A model generated the notes under the pieces. The model saw only the letters and a program-made list of their open reading frames with translations, was not told the origin of the DNA and searched no databases. This document shows positions 1-8,881 of a stretch of DNA of 64,000 nucleotides, piece after piece. The translations under genes were made by a program, and so were the position numbers. Position 1 is the stretch's first letter; every line of letters starts with the position of its first letter. The stretch lies in the NCBI RefSeq assembly GCF_900497695.1, contig NZ_UIDD01000008.1, positions 186,001-250,000 of the forward strand. The letters are read 5' to 3'. This DNA is from Pseudomonas wadenswilerensis (GTDB taxonomy: Bacteria > Pseudomonadota > Gammaproteobacteria > Pseudomonadales > Pseudomonadaceae).

Positions 1-709
1 GCATAAAGCCCAGCACCCCGATCAGCAGCACCATCGCCATCAGCTCCGAATACGCCAGCCGATCACGGGTATCGAGGATGAAGTAGCCCAGCCCGGCACT
101 CACCCCAAGCATCTCGCACGGCACCAGCACGATCCACAAGATGCCAATGGCCAGGCGCACGCCGGTCAGCACATGGCCAAGCACGCCGGGGATGATCACC
201 TTGCACAGGGTCTCCCAGCGCGTCGCACTCAGGCTGCGGCTCAGTTGCAACCAGCGCGGGTCGAGCTGACGCACCCCCGCTGCGGTGTTGAGCAGGATCG
301 GCCACAGCGCGGCAAAGGCCAGGAGGAAGTAGATCGGCTGATCGCCTACCCCCATCAGCATCACCACCACCGGCATCCACGACAGCGGCGAGATCATCCG
401 CAAAAACTGGAACGCCGGGGTGGTTGCCGCTTCAAGGTGGCGATAACTGCCCACCAGCAAGCCCAATGGCACGCCGATCAGCAAGGCCAGCACCAAACCG
501 ATAAGGATGCGCTTGAGGCTGACCCAGATGTGCTCGTACACCTCGGCCTGGCCCAGCAGCTCGATCAGGCTGCCGAGCGTCGCCTGCGGTGAAAAACGCG
601 CCGACAGGCCATCGGCCTCGCCGAACAGGTGCACGCCCAGCCACCAGAGCAATATCAAGCCGAACAGGCCGGCAACGCCCAGGGCGCCATGGATTGCATG
701 CTTGCCCAT
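1..709 (-). CDS. ABC transporter permease, NitT/TauT (sulfonate/taurine) type, 3' end outside the window
   Basis: Inner-membrane permease of an ABC importer of the nitrate/taurine/aliphatic-sulfonate class. The start ATG (707-709) overlaps the TGA of the binding-protein gene by one base, so the two are translationally coupled. The N-terminus carries a membrane segment (GLFGLILLWWLGVHL), then the conserved run of permease helices with the cytoplasmic EAA-like region reading LSRSLSATRWETLCKVIIPGV, where the G about 16 residues past the start of the loop contacts the ATPase. The gene runs leftward and is cut by the window edge close to its C-terminus. Substrate is not determined by sequence; a sulfur compound is an inference from the flavoenzyme upstream. 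Confidence 0.88.
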   Translation of the reverse strand, partial: MGKHAIHGALGVAGLFGLILLWWLGVHLFGEADGLSARFSPQATLGSLIELLGQAEVYEHIWVSLKRILIGLVLALLIGVPLGLLVGSYRHLEAATTPAFQFLRMISPLSWMPVVVMLMGVGDQPIYFLLAFAALWPILLNTAAGVRQLDPRWLQLSRSLSATRWETLCKVIIPGVLGHVLTGVRLAIGILWIVLVPCEMLGVSAGLGYFILDTRDRLAYSELMAMVLLIGVLGFM

Positions 710-1908
710 CAGATCGCGAACTCCTCGCTACGCTCGAAGCTCTCGGGCAAGCCGAAGGCCTTGAGCCCGCCGACGGCGGCGATGCTGTTGCGGACGAAGC
801 GGTCGTCGACCAGGTCGCGGGCGGTTTGTTGCGGGTCGAGGCCGGCGAGGAAGCCTTTGTCGCCTTCGATCAGGGTGTTCTGCAGGCGGCGCACCAGTTC
901 TTCGGTGTAGCTGGGGAATGGATACGGCTGGAAGTCGATGCGTTTCTCGTCCCACTGCGCATGCTGGATCGCACCGCTGGCGATGTAGGCGTCACGGGCC
1001 GCTGCTGTCGGCGCCAGCACCTGGCTAAGCACCTGCGGGGTGTGCGGGGTGTACTTGTTCGGCCCGCTCCTGGACAGCAGTGCGGCGGCTTCGGCACGGT
1101 GGTCGCGGGTCCATAGCTGGGCCTTGACGATCGCATTGACCACCTTCTGCGACCACTCGGGGCGGTTGTTCAGGTCATGTTCGTGCATGAACACCACGCA
1201 GCAGGCATGGTTGCGCCAGATGTCGCCGGTAAAGCGCTGCACGCGGCCAACCTTGAGGTCTTCGGCCAAGGCGTTGAACGGCTCGGCAACGATGTAGCCG
1301 GCAATGCGCTTGCTGGCGAGCGCCGGCGGCATGTCCGACGGCGGCAGCACCACCAGGTTGACCTCGTTGGCCGCCAGCTGGGCAGTGGCGGCTTTGGACA
1401 CCGGGGTCAGGCCGTGGTCGCGGAACAGCTGCTGCACCACCACGTTATGGATCGAGTACCAGAACGGAATGGCCACGGTCTGCCCGCCCAATTGCGTGAC
1501 TTCGGTAATCCCCGGGGCCACGGTCAGGCCCGAGCCGCCGACGTGGTTCCAGGCCACCACCTTGGCCGGCACCTTGCTGGCGTAGCGCGCCCATACGGTC
1601 ATCGGCGACAGCAGGTGAATGACGTTGACCTGCCCGGAGATGAACGCCTCGATCACCTGCGCCCAACTGCGCAACAGCACCGGCCGCTCGGCCTTTACCC
1701 CTTCAGCCTCGAACAGGCCATTGTTGTGCGCCACCAGCAGCGGCGTGGCGTCGGTGATCGGCAGGTAGCCGATGCGCACCGGCGCATCCGGGTCGCTGGC
1801 CGCCCGGGCCTGCAGGCTATTGAGCAGCGGCATGGCGCCGCCGGCGGTGAGCAAGGCGCTGAGTTTGATGAAGTCACGACGAGTGTGGGTGAAGTCGTCC
1901 AGGCACAT
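709..1908 (-). CDS. ABC transporter substrate-binding protein, NitT/TauT family, TAT-secreted
   Basis: Periplasmic binding protein of 399 aa that would deliver substrate to the permease encoded immediately downstream. The chosen start gives an N-terminus with a twin-arginine motif (RRDFIK at about residues 10-15) followed by a hydrophobic stretch and an ARA-type cleavage region, which argues against the longer in-frame start upstream. The body has the NMT1/SsuA-like pattern (PVRIGYLPITDATPLLVAHN, then SGLTVAPG). The start lies 35 bases inside the end of the ATPase gene, and the stop overlaps the permease start, so all three belong to one operon. TAT export suggests folding or cofactor needs in the cytoplasm. 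Confidence 0.88.
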   Translation of the reverse strand: MCLDDFTHTRRDFIKLSALLTAGGAMPLLNSLQARAASDPDAPVRIGYLPITDATPLLVAHNNGLFEAEGVKAERPVLLRSWAQVIEAFISGQVNVIHLLSPMTVWARYASKVPAKVVAWNHVGGSGLTVAPGITEVTQLGGQTVAIPFWYSIHNVVVQQLFRDHGLTPVSKAATAQLAANEVNLVVLPPSDMPPALASKRIAGYIVAEPFNALAEDLKVGRVQRFTGDIWRNHACCVVFMHEHDLNNRPEWSQKVVNAIVKAQLWTRDHRAEAAALLSRSGPNKYTPHTPQVLSQVLAPTAAARDAYIASGAIQHAQWDEKRIDFQPYPFPSYTEELVRRLQNTLIEGDKGFLAGLDPQQTARDLVDDRFVRNSIAAVGGLKAFGLPESFERSEEFAI

Positions 1909-2722
1909 GGGCAGTCTCCGACGGCAGCGGCATAGGTTCAGAAGAAGGTTCGGGTGTGCGGCTGGCCCGCCGAAGGGTTTTGAGTATGTCGATGCGCAGC
2001 GCGCCCAGTTCCTCGACCCGCTGCTCGCGTGGTTGCGGCAGGTCGATGTGCCATTGACCAAGGGTGCGCGCCGGGTGGTTGCCCAGTAGCAGCACGCGAT
2101 CAGACAACAGCAGGGCTTCGTCGATATCGTGAGTAATCAGGACGGCCGCGGTGTTGTGCCGGGCAATCAGTTGCAGCAGCAGTTGCTGCATGTCGGCGCG
2201 GGTCACTTCATCCAGGGCGCCGAAGGGTTCATCGAGCAACAGCACTTGTGGCTGGCGCGCCAGGCAGCGAGCCAGCGCAGTACGCTGGGCCATGCCGCCG
2301 GAAAGCTGCGCCGGGTACTGCTCGCGAGCGTGCTGCAGGCCGACCGCCTCGATGGCGTGGTCGATGCGTGCACGCCGTTCGCTGGCGGCAAGCGTGGGCT
2401 GGCGGGCGAAATCCAGACCGAAGGCGACGTTGCTTTCCAGGCTCAGCCAGGGCAGCAGGCTGGGGTCCTGGAAGGCCACCGCCAGGCGCGGGTGCGGGCC
2501 CTGCAGCGGCTCGCCGAGCAAGCTGACGCTGCCCGCGCGGGCCTGCTGCAAGCCGGCCAGCACCCGTAACAGGCTGGACTTGCCGACGCCACTGGGGCCG
2601 AGGATGGTGATCACTTCACCCGGCGCCAGTTGCAGGTCGAAGTTTTCCAGCACGCTTTGCCAGCCTTGTTCACGCGGGTAGCCAAGGCTGATGCCACGGG
2701 CTTCGAGTAACACCTCGGTCAT
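1874..2722 (-). CDS. ABC transporter ATP-binding protein, NitT/TauT family
   Basis: Cytoplasmic ATPase of 282 aa that powers the importer. Visible motifs are Walker A (GPSGVGKSS, near residue 45), Q-loop (AFQDPSLLPW), ABC signature (LSGGMAQRTALAR), Walker B (VLLLDEPFGALDE) and the switch histidine (LITHDIDEALLL). The start was placed at the ATG overlapping the TGA of the upstream flavoenzyme gene (ATGA at 2719-2722); the open frame extends further upstream but only as a shadow of that gene. A C-terminal tail of about 40 residues rich in S, P and E overlaps the beginning of the binding-protein gene. Confidence 0.92.
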   Translation of the reverse strand: MTEVLLEARGISLGYPREQGWQSVLENFDLQLAPGEVITILGPSGVGKSSLLRVLAGLQQARAGSVSLLGEPLQGPHPRLAVAFQDPSLLPWLSLESNVAFGLDFARQPTLAASERRARIDHAIEAVGLQHAREQYPAQLSGGMAQRTALARCLARQPQVLLLDEPFGALDEVTRADMQQLLLQLIARHNTAAVLITHDIDEALLLSDRVLLLGNHPARTLGQWHIDLPQPREQRVEELGALRIDILKTLRRASRTPEPSSEPMPLPSETAHVPGRLHPHSS

Positions 2723-3780
2723 GCTGACGGCGCCTGGCGTTGCAGCTCGGCGCGCAGTTGCACCAGGCTCGGGGTAACGATCGGCACAAAGGCCGACTCG
2801 CGCCAGCGACGGGCGAAACCGGCGCCGTAAGCGGTGAGATAAGCCTTGCCGCCGCTGGCCTGCAACTCGAGCTGCACGGCGTCGGCAGCGGTTTCGGCCA
2901 AGGTGATGCGCAGCTTGAACAGGGCCGCGGGCTGGGCCAGGAAACGACCATCGAGCAGGCCCTTTTTCAACTCGCCCACGGCGTTTTCCAAGCGCTCGTG
3001 CAACACCTGCAGCGCCTCGCCAAGGAACGGGCGCATGCCCTGCAGGTGCCCTTCCACTTCGCTCAGCGAGCGCCGCGCCAGACCAATCGACATGCCGCAT
3101 TGCAGGCCCAGGAATGACGGGCGCACCGCCGGCAGAAACTGCTTGGCGTTCTCGTGCAGCAGCCAGTCGCGGCTGATCGGCACCTGCTCGAAACCCAAGG
3201 CGGCGGTGTTGCTCGATTGCAGGCCCAGCAGTTGCAGGTCGTCGGAGCGGGTCAGCCCGGCAGCGTTGTCCGGAATGGCCAGAACGAATGGCGAGGCGCC
3301 CTCCTCTTCAATCGCCGCCGCCACCACGAAACCGCCCTTGCGCAGGTTGGTCACCCAGTGCAGACGCCCGGCCAGGGTCCAGCCCCGGTCGTCACGCAGG
3401 CCCTTGACCTGCAGCGCTTCGATACCCGATAGGTACTTCATGGCGTTGGACAGCCCGGTGGCACCGGCCAGCTGGCCGCTGAGCAGGTCGGGTAGCAGAC
3501 GCTCGCGCAGCCCGCCGTTGGGGCTGTGCAGCAGGTATTCGATAAAAGCGCGCTGGCCCCAGAACACGAAGGCCGCCGCCAGGGAATGGCTGGCAACATT
3601 GGCGACCGTCTCTACCGCGTCGGCGACCGTGCCGCCGCTGCCGCCCAGGGCTTCGTCGATACCGACGCGCAGCACCTGCGCCGCTGCCAGTTGCCCCAGC
3701 ACCGCCTGCGGGTCGCCGTGGCCCTGGTCGAGGGCTTCGGCCTGGGCATCCAGCCACGCGACCAATGCGGGATCGAGCAT
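2719..3780 (-). CDS. Acyl-CoA dehydrogenase-like flavoprotein
   Basis: 353-aa protein with the acyl-CoA dehydrogenase fold: an N-terminal helical part with LGGSGGTVADAVETVANVA, a middle domain with the GRLHWVTN pattern typical of flavin-binding ACAD-like monooxygenases, and a helical C-terminus. In Pseudomonas, relatives beside sulfonate-type ABC transporters act with organosulfur desulfurisation (SfnB/DszC-like group); that role here is inference. The RBS AAAGGAGT sits 7 bases before the ATG. It is the first gene of the leftward ABC operon and its stop overlaps the ATPase start by four bases. It is shorter than typical beta-oxidation ACADs (about 380 aa). Confidence 0.8.
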   Translation of the reverse strand: MLDPALVAWLDAQAEALDQGHGDPQAVLGQLAAAQVLRVGIDEALGGSGGTVADAVETVANVASHSLAAAFVFWGQRAFIEYLLHSPNGGLRERLLPDLLSGQLAGATGLSNAMKYLSGIEALQVKGLRDDRGWTLAGRLHWVTNLRKGGFVVAAAIEEEGASPFVLAIPDNAAGLTRSDDLQLLGLQSSNTAALGFEQVPISRDWLLHENAKQFLPAVRPSFLGLQCGMSIGLARRSLSEVEGHLQGMRPFLGEALQVLHERLENAVGELKKGLLDGRFLAQPAALFKLRITLAETAADAVQLELQASGGKAYLTAYGAGFARRWRESAFVPIVTPSLVQLRAELQRQAPSA

Positions 3781-3801
3781 AGCGTTTACTCCTTTAAAAA
3801 T

Positions 3802-3821
3802 GCGCCAGCCTGCGCTGGCGC
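3802..3821 (-). terminator. Hairpin followed by a T-run, downstream of the AhpD-like gene
   Basis: Perfect 8-bp stem GCGCCAGC/GCTGGCGC with a 4-base loop. Read leftward it is followed by ATTTTTAAA, so it has the form of a rho-independent terminator for the AhpD-like gene that ends at 3832, separating it from the ABC operon. Confidence 0.7.
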
Positions 3822-3831
3822 CGAGGGTTCG

Positions 3832-4389
3832 TTATGCCGAAGGCTGCCAGCGGTACTTGCTCAGCTCGTCATTGAGCGGCGTCTGGGCGAACACATTAGC
3901 AAAGTTGCACAGGGTTGCCAGGCTGACGCCGAGGATCACCTCCAGGGCATTGCCTTCGCTGTAGCCCGCTTCGCGGAACGCGCCATAACCCGCCTCACTG
4001 ACATTGCCGCGGGTGGCGATCACTTCGCGGGTAAACGCCGCCAGCGCTTCAAGCTTGTCTTGCGGCAACTCGCCCTTGGCGCGCAGGGCATCGACCACCT
4101 CTTGCCCCAGCTTGGCCTTGTTCAGCGCCACGGCGGTGTGGCCGGCCACGCAGAAGTCGCAGCCGTGGTGGGTGGCGGCCACCAGTTGCACCACTTCACG
4201 CTCGGCCAGGCTCAGCTCGGCCTTGCCGTTGAGTGCCGACACAGTGACGTAGGTTTCCAGCGCCGCCGGGGCGTTGGCCAGCACGCCGAGCAGGTTGGGG
4301 ATGAAGCCCGAGGCCTTCTGGGCGTTCTCCAGATAAGGACGGACGGCCTCAGGGGCGCTTTGCAGTGTATGGACAGTGACGCGCGACAT
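3832..4389 (-). CDS. Carboxymuconolactone decarboxylase / AhpD-like protein
   Basis: 185-aa protein of the CMD/AhpD superfamily. The AhpD-type redox core is intact in EREVVQLVAATHHGCDFC followed by VAGH: Glu, the CxxC pair and the downstream His line up with the thiol-dependent peroxidase relay of AhpD. It most resembles the 'peroxidase-related' members that detoxify hydroperoxides. The start was placed at the second Met because AGGAG precedes it by about 10 bases. It is divergent from the AraC regulator at 4497, about 107 bases away, which is probably its controller, and is followed by a terminator hairpin. Confidence 0.88.
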   Translation of the reverse strand: MSRVTVHTLQSAPEAVRPYLENAQKASGFIPNLLGVLANAPAALETYVTVSALNGKAELSLAEREVVQLVAATHHGCDFCVAGHTAVALNKAKLGQEVVDALRAKGELPQDKLEALAAFTREVIATRGNVSEAGYGAFREAGYSEGNALEVILGVSLATLCNFANVFAQTPLNDELSKYRWQPSA

Positions 4390-4496
4390 TGGAGTGGACT
4401 CCTGCAGACTGGGGGTGTGCGACAAGTCTGTTGGTTATAAGAATTACCTGCCATATTCTGCAGTCGCTATTACTTGCTCCTGAGTCTTTTCATTAG

Positions 4497-5408
4497 ATGA
4501 TTTCGTCCAGCCCCGTAGTCGATTGGTTATTAGAAAGCCTTGAGCTAGACGCCAGCCTGTTCCATGTCGGGCGCTATTGCGGCGGCTGGCACGCCAGCAC
4601 CCACGGCCTGGCGCGGGCCAGTTTCCACCTGATTGTCCAAGGTCATTGCTGGCTGCATATCGACGGCCAGGCCGAGGCCATTTGCCTGCAAGCCGGCGAT
4701 GCGGTGTTCCTGCTGCGCGACTTCAACTATCGGCTGTCCAATGTCGCGGATTGCGAGCTGGCGCAACAGCAGCCGCGCCAGGCCATGCAGCCGCTGGACA
4801 GTGACGCCACCGACGGCGTGGGCCTGGTGTGCGGGTTCTTTCATTTTCAGCCGGGCCTGTCGTCGCTGATCATCGAAGGCCTCGACGACTGGATCATCCT
4901 GCGTGCCGGCGACCCGGCGCTGAGTGCGGCGCGGGCGTTGTTCGAGCTGATCCTGGCCGAATGCCAACGCCTGCCCGCGCCCTCCTCGGCCTTGCTCGAA
5001 CGCCTGAGCCATCTGCTGTTCTTGTATGTACTGCGCCAGCGGGTCAGTGACGATCAGGGCATCAGCGGCCTGGTCGCGCTGGCGCGCCACGCCAACTTTG
5101 CCAGCCTGCTCGAGCAACTGATCGAACATCCCGACCAGCCCTGGTCGCTGGAGAGCATGGCGGCCTGCACGGGGCTGTCGCGTTCGGCGTTCTTCAAGCG
5201 TTTCAGTGAGCTTGCCGGGCAATCACCCGGGCAGGTGCTGCTGGCCCTGCGCATGCGCCATGCCTGCCAGTTGCTCAAGGCCAACAACACCGTCGAGCAA
5301 GTGTGCGCGGCGGTGGGGTATCAGTCGATTGCTGCCTTCACCCGCGCCTTCAGCAAGGCTGTCGGGGTGCAGCCGGGGGCGTATCGGCGTCAGCATGAAG
5401 GGCGCTGA
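4497..5408 (+). CDS. AraC-family transcriptional regulator with N-terminal cupin
   Basis: 303-aa regulator. Residues 1 to about 190 form a cupin_6-type sensor domain (FHVGRYCGGWHASTHG, LIVQGHCWLHIDGQ); residues about 205-300 are the AraC DNA-binding domain with two helix-turn-helices (WSLESMAACTGLSRSAFFKRF and VEQVCAAVGYQSIAAFTRAFSKAVG). It is transcribed divergently from the AhpD-like gene, the usual arrangement of this regulator class next to an oxidoreductase or peroxidase target. Inducer unknown. The gene ends in a bidirectional terminator shared with the convergent aerolysin-like gene. Confidence 0.9.
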   Translation: MISSSPVVDWLLESLELDASLFHVGRYCGGWHASTHGLARASFHLIVQGHCWLHIDGQAEAICLQAGDAVFLLRDFNYRLSNVADCELAQQQPRQAMQPLDSDATDGVGLVCGFFHFQPGLSSLIIEGLDDWIILRAGDPALSAARALFELILAECQRLPAPSSALLERLSHLLFLYVLRQRVSDDQGISGLVALARHANFASLLEQLIEHPDQPWSLESMAACTGLSRSAFFKRFSELAGQSPGQVLLALRMRHACQLLKANNTVEQVCAAVGYQSIAAFTRAFSKAVGVQPGAYRRQHEGR

Positions 5409-5417
5409 ACGTGTTGA

Positions 5418-5447
5418 AAGGGGTGCAGCGCACTGCCTGCACCCCTT
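5418..5447. terminator. Bidirectional terminator hairpin between convergent genes
   Basis: Perfect 11-bp inverted repeat AAGGGGTGCAG ... CTGCACCCCTT with an 8-base loop, placed between the AraC gene (ends 5408) and the leftward gene ending at 5455. A-rich and T-rich ends of the stem allow use in both directions. Confidence 0.7.
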
Positions 5448-5454
5448 GCTTGCG

Positions 5455-6324
5455 TTATGAACTGATGCCCGGCCTGGCCGAGGTGACGAGGGTGCGGATG
5501 ACATCCTGGCTTTCAGGGTCCTGCACGGTGATCGTGGTATTGGTGAAGTAGTCGATCACGATGGTTTCTTTGCTGGTGATGACATTCGACAGTTTGCCGG
5601 CACTCATGACGTTGTTGATATCCAGTGCCCAGAAGTGATGCCCCTGATACGTCGGGTTGTAATTGACCGCCGTTACCCCCACCAGGGTTATTTGATACTC
5701 AACTTCTACCGTCAGTACCCCCTTGCTGGCCGACAGTATCGCCTCTACGGTCTGCCCGGGTTGCAAGGTCAGGGTCACTCCGGCGCTCGAACCCAGGGTT
5801 ACCGACTCACTTTGCGAACCGCCCTGCTCCCAGGTCTGGGTGAAACTCAAGGCGGTTTCGCCCTGGGCGCCGGCGCCGAGGAACGAGATCCCGTAGGAAA
5901 TCGTCTGGCTGATGCCGACTTCCGACGAGCTCGACCAGTTGCTTTCCGCGGTGACCGTCACCTCCTGGGTGACCCCGCAGTTGAACTCCGCCGGCACCGA
6001 GGAGTGGTTGGTGAAGGTATTGGTATTGAGGGCAATCGGGTTCGAGGTTTCCGAGACAATCCTTGCGCTCACCACCGACAGCGTGGCTTGTACCTGCGGC
6101 CAGTTGTAGGTCTGGTACAGATCACCCCAGGGCGTGGGGCTGCAAACGTAAGCGTCATTGGGCGAGCGGCCAAAATAGGCAGACACCGCCGCTTTCAACG
6201 ACCCATCCTGGATGTTGAACAAGGTTCGCTCGGTGTCGGTGATAACGTTCTGGACCGTGCCCGTGGCAATGACGGTTGACGCGGATGAAGATTGCCCAGC
6301 ATTGATCGCGATACTAATAGCCAT
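5455..6324 (-). CDS. Candidate aerolysin-fold (ETX/MTX2-like) beta-pore-forming protein
   Basis: 289-aa protein with no signal peptide or hydrophobic helix. The middle (about residues 115-215) is dominated by alternating Ser/Thr strands: EVTVTAESNWSSSSEVGIS, a less polar ISYGISFLGAGAQGETALSF segment, then SQSESVTLGSSAGVTLTLQPGQ and VEVEYQITLVG. This is the layout of aerolysin-family toxins, in which Ser/Thr-rich strands flank an amphipathic insertion hairpin. N-terminal part contains YFGRSPNDAYVCSPTPWGDLYQTYNW, possibly a receptor or carbohydrate-binding part. Relatives are often named 'follicular epithelium yolk protein subunit' or hypothetical. The family call rests on strand pattern only; a non-toxin beta-sandwich protein is the alternative. 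It stands alone between terminator and the MCP gene. Confidence 0.55.
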   Translation of the reverse strand: MAISIAINAGQSSSASTVIATGTVQNVITDTERTLFNIQDGSLKAAVSAYFGRSPNDAYVCSPTPWGDLYQTYNWPQVQATLSVVSARIVSETSNPIALNTNTFTNHSSVPAEFNCGVTQEVTVTAESNWSSSSEVGISQTISYGISFLGAGAQGETALSFTQTWEQGGSQSESVTLGSSAGVTLTLQPGQTVEAILSASKGVLTVEVEYQITLVGVTAVNYNPTYQGHHFWALDINNVMSAGKLSNVITSKETIVIDYFTNTTITVQDPESQDVIRTLVTSARPGISS

Positions 6325-6642
6325 GACGACATCCTTGTTGAATGAGGGAGAGCAGAAAGTCGTTCAACTTCCAGCCTTCGGCGACGACATGCCGCCGAAG
6401 CCCTAACGCTAGCCCAGGGGTGGCACACAGCCAGTACCCATTGTTCATAAGCAATTGCGCTGATGTAGCGAATTATCTGCGCTGGCCGATAAGCCGCCGC
6501 CGACGAAATCACCGTTCGGTAATCGAACACAAGCCGCCCCTGCCCCCTCAAGTCCGCCTGCCATTACTCCGATAGCAGACCACCCACCGCCGCTCCAGCG
6601 GCAAAGAGTGGCGCTGATAACAACTCGAGGAGTACTGCCCGC

Positions 6643-8268
6643 ATGTTCGCCGACCTGAAAATCCGCACCGGTATGTTCTGGGTGCTGTCGCTGTTCAGCC
6701 TGACCTTGCTGTTCTCCACCGTCAGCGCCTGGCGCGCGGCGGTGGGCAGCGACCAGCAGATCACCGAGCTGGACCAGACCGCGCACCAGTCGGACCGCCT
6801 GAACAACGCGCTGCTGATGGCGATCCGCGCCAGCGCCAACGTCTCCTCGGGCTTTATCGAACAGACCGGTGGCCACAGCGAGAGCGCCAACAAACGCCTG
6901 AAGCTCTCGGAAGAACTGCTGGGCAATAGCGCGCAGCTGATCAATGCGCTGGTCAGCAATGCCCAGGAGCCGACATTCAAAGCGCTCGCCGTGGAGCTGC
7001 AAAGCACCTTCGCCGACTACGCCAAGGCCGTGGCCGGGCAACGTGAAGCCACCCGGCACAACGACTTGCAGCACTACTTCAGGGTCAACACCGACGCAGG
7101 CAACGCCATGGGCCGCCTGCAGGCGCTGCGGCAAAAACTGGTGGCGGCGCTGAACGAGCGCAGCCAGCAGATCATGCTCGAATCTGACCGGCGCCTGAGC
7201 AGTGCCCAGCTGCTGAGCGTGGCGCTGGGGCTGCTGACCTTGCTGCTGGCCGCCCTTTGCTGGAGCTTTATCGCCCAGCGCGTGCTGCGCCCGCTGCGTG
7301 ACGCCGGTCAGCACTTCCAGCGCATCGCCGGCGGCGACTTGAGCGTGCCGGTAGCGGTGCACAGCAGCAACGAGATCGGCCAGCTGTTCAGCGAACTGCA
7401 GCGCATGCAGCACAGCCAGCGCGACACCCTGGGGCAAATCACCGGCTGCGCGACGCAACTGGCCGAGGCCGCCGGGGCGCTCAACGGCATTACCGAACAG
7501 AGTTCCCACAGCTTGCGCCAGCAAGACCAGGAGCTGGAACAGGCCGCCACCGCCGTCACTGAAATGACCACCGCCGTGGAAGAAGTGGCGCGCAATGCGG
7601 TGTCCACCTCGCAAGCGGCCAGCGCCTCCAACGAACTGGCCGAACAGAGCCGCCGCCAGGTCAGCGACAACCTCGACGGTACCCAGGCCATGGCCCGTGA
7701 AGTGCAGACCAGCAGCGAGCACCTGGAACAACTGGCCGGGCAGATTCGCGACATCGGCCAGGTGCTGGAAGTGATCCGCTCGGTGTCGGAGCAGACCAAC
7801 CTGCTGGCACTCAATGCCGCCATCGAAGCGGCCCGTGCCGGTGAAGCCGGGCGTGGCTTTGCCGTGGTCGCCGACGAGGTACGCACCCTCGCCTACCGCA
7901 CCCAGCAATCGACCCAGGAAATCGAGCAGATGATCGGCCGCGTGCAGCATGGCACTGAGGCGGCGGTGGCATCGATGCACGCCAGCACCCAGCGGGCGCA
8001 GTCGACCCTGGGCATTACCCAGGCGTCGGGGCAGGTGCTGGAGGGGATCTACAGTGCGATCGGCGAGATCAACGAGCGCAACCTGGTAATTGCCAGCGCT
8101 GCGGAGGAGCAGGCGCAGGTGGCGCGGGAAGTGGATCGTAATCTGCTGAACATTCGCGAACTGTCGACTCGCTCGGCGGCCGGGGCCCGGGAAACCCGCG
8201 AGGCGAGCCAGGCGTTGGCGGGGCTGGCCGGGCAGCTGACGGCGCTGGTGGCGCGGTTCAGGGTGTAA
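6643..8268 (+). CDS. Methyl-accepting chemotaxis protein
   Basis: 541-aa transmembrane chemoreceptor. TM1 lies at about residues 10-28, a four-helix periplasmic sensor fills 30-190, TM2 is at about 192-212 ([20 protein letters not shown]), followed by HAMP ([22 protein letters not shown]) and a long coiled coil. The signalling tip is intact: [20 protein letters not shown] and [15 protein letters not shown]. There is no C-terminal NWETF-like pentapeptide, so it probably relies on assistance for methylation. AGGAG precedes the ATG by about 8 bases. It is a single-gene unit flanked downstream by a REP pair; the ligand cannot be read from sequence. Confidence 0.95.
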   Translation: MFADLKIRTGMFWVLSLFSLTLLFSTVSAWRAAVGSDQQITELDQTAHQSDRLNNALLMAIRASANVSSGFIEQTGGHSESANKRLKLSEELLGNSAQLINALVSNAQEPTFKALAVELQSTFADYAKAVAGQREATRHNDLQHYFRVNTDAGNAMGRLQALRQKLVAALNERSQQIMLESDRRLSSAQLLSVALGLLTLLLAALCWSFIAQRVLRPLRDAGQHFQRIAGGDLSVPVAVHSSNEIGQLFSELQRMQHSQRDTLGQITGCATQLAEAAGALNGITEQSSHSLRQQDQELEQAATAVTEMTTAVEEVARNAVSTSQAASASNELAEQSRRQVSDNLDGTQAMAREVQTSSEHLEQLAGQIRDIGQVLEVIRSVSEQTNLLALNAAIEAARAGEAGRGFAVVADEVRTLAYRTQQSTQEIEQMIGRVQHGTEAAVASMHASTQRAQSTLGITQASGQVLEGIYSAIGEINERNLVIASAAEEQAQVAREVDRNLLNIRELSTRSAAGARETREASQALAGLAGQLTALVARFRV

Positions 8269-8293
8269 TCAAAAGCAGCAAGGCTTTGCCTTG

Positions 8294-8367
8294 CATCGCT
8301 GGCAAGCCAGCTCCCACAGGGTCAGCGTTCACAGTTCCCTGTGGGAGCCGGCCTTGCCAGCGATGGG
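8294..8367. repeat. REP inverted pair (REPIN)
   Basis: Two facing copies of the palindrome ATCGCTGGCAAGCCAGCTCCCACAG-type element separated by about 20 bases (first 8294-8317, mirrored copy ending CCTTGCCAGCGAT near 8364). Typical Pseudomonas extragenic palindromic pair; it sits between the MCP and DUF1428 genes. Confidence 0.85.
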
Positions 8368-8388
8368 CTGCAAAGCAGCCCAAAAACC

Positions 8389-8742
8389 TCAAGCTTCCAC
8401 CAGAATCCTGAACCCGCCAAAAATCAGCCGCATGCCATCAAACGGCATCGGATTCTGGTCCGGCTGCAAGCGCGGGTCTTCCATCATCTTCTGCATCCCG
8501 GCATCGCGCACCTCGCGTGACGGCCAGAGGATCCAGGAGAACACCACCGTCTCGTCATCCTTGAGCTTCACGGCCATGGGGAACGAGGTGATCTTGCCGT
8601 CCGGCACATCATCGCCCCAGCACTCGACGACCTTCAGGGCGCCGCATTCCTTGAACACCACGGCGGCCTCTTCGGCGTGTTGCTTGAAAGCGTCGCGGTT
8701 GGCGGTGGGGACTGCGAGAACGAAACCATCTACATAAGACAT
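8389..8742 (-). CDS. DUF1428 domain protein
   Basis: 117-aa cytoplasmic protein matching the DUF1428 family in length and in its opening (MSYVDGFVLAVP) and the later FSWILWPSREVRDAGMQKMM and MPFDGMRLIFGGF blocks. The family adopts a dimeric alpha/beta (ferredoxin-like) fold; no biochemical role is established. The start is the ATG preceded by AGGAG at 6 bases; the frame upstream runs through a REP and is not coding. It is monocistronic. Confidence 0.92.
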   Translation of the reverse strand: MSYVDGFVLAVPTANRDAFKQHAEEAAVVFKECGALKVVECWGDDVPDGKITSFPMAVKLKDDETVVFSWILWPSREVRDAGMQKMMEDPRLQPDQNPMPFDGMRLIFGGFRILVEA

Positions 8743-8837
8743 GGGGGAACTCCTGCACGTGGTGTGTGCAGGATGGTCGATTGGGCCGGGGGTGGATCGA
8801 CAGGCTTGCACGCAAGCCCGACCGATGGTCATCGCAC

Positions 8838-8868
8838 CCTGTGGGAGCTGGCTTGCCAGCGATGAGGC
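8838..8868. repeat. Single REP element
   Basis: One copy of the CCTGTGGGAGCTGGCTTGCC AGCGAT palindromic core, lying between the DUF1428 promoter region and the 3' end of the TonB-dependent receptor gene. Confidence 0.75.
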
Positions 8869-8881
8869 CGGCAGCCCCGGC

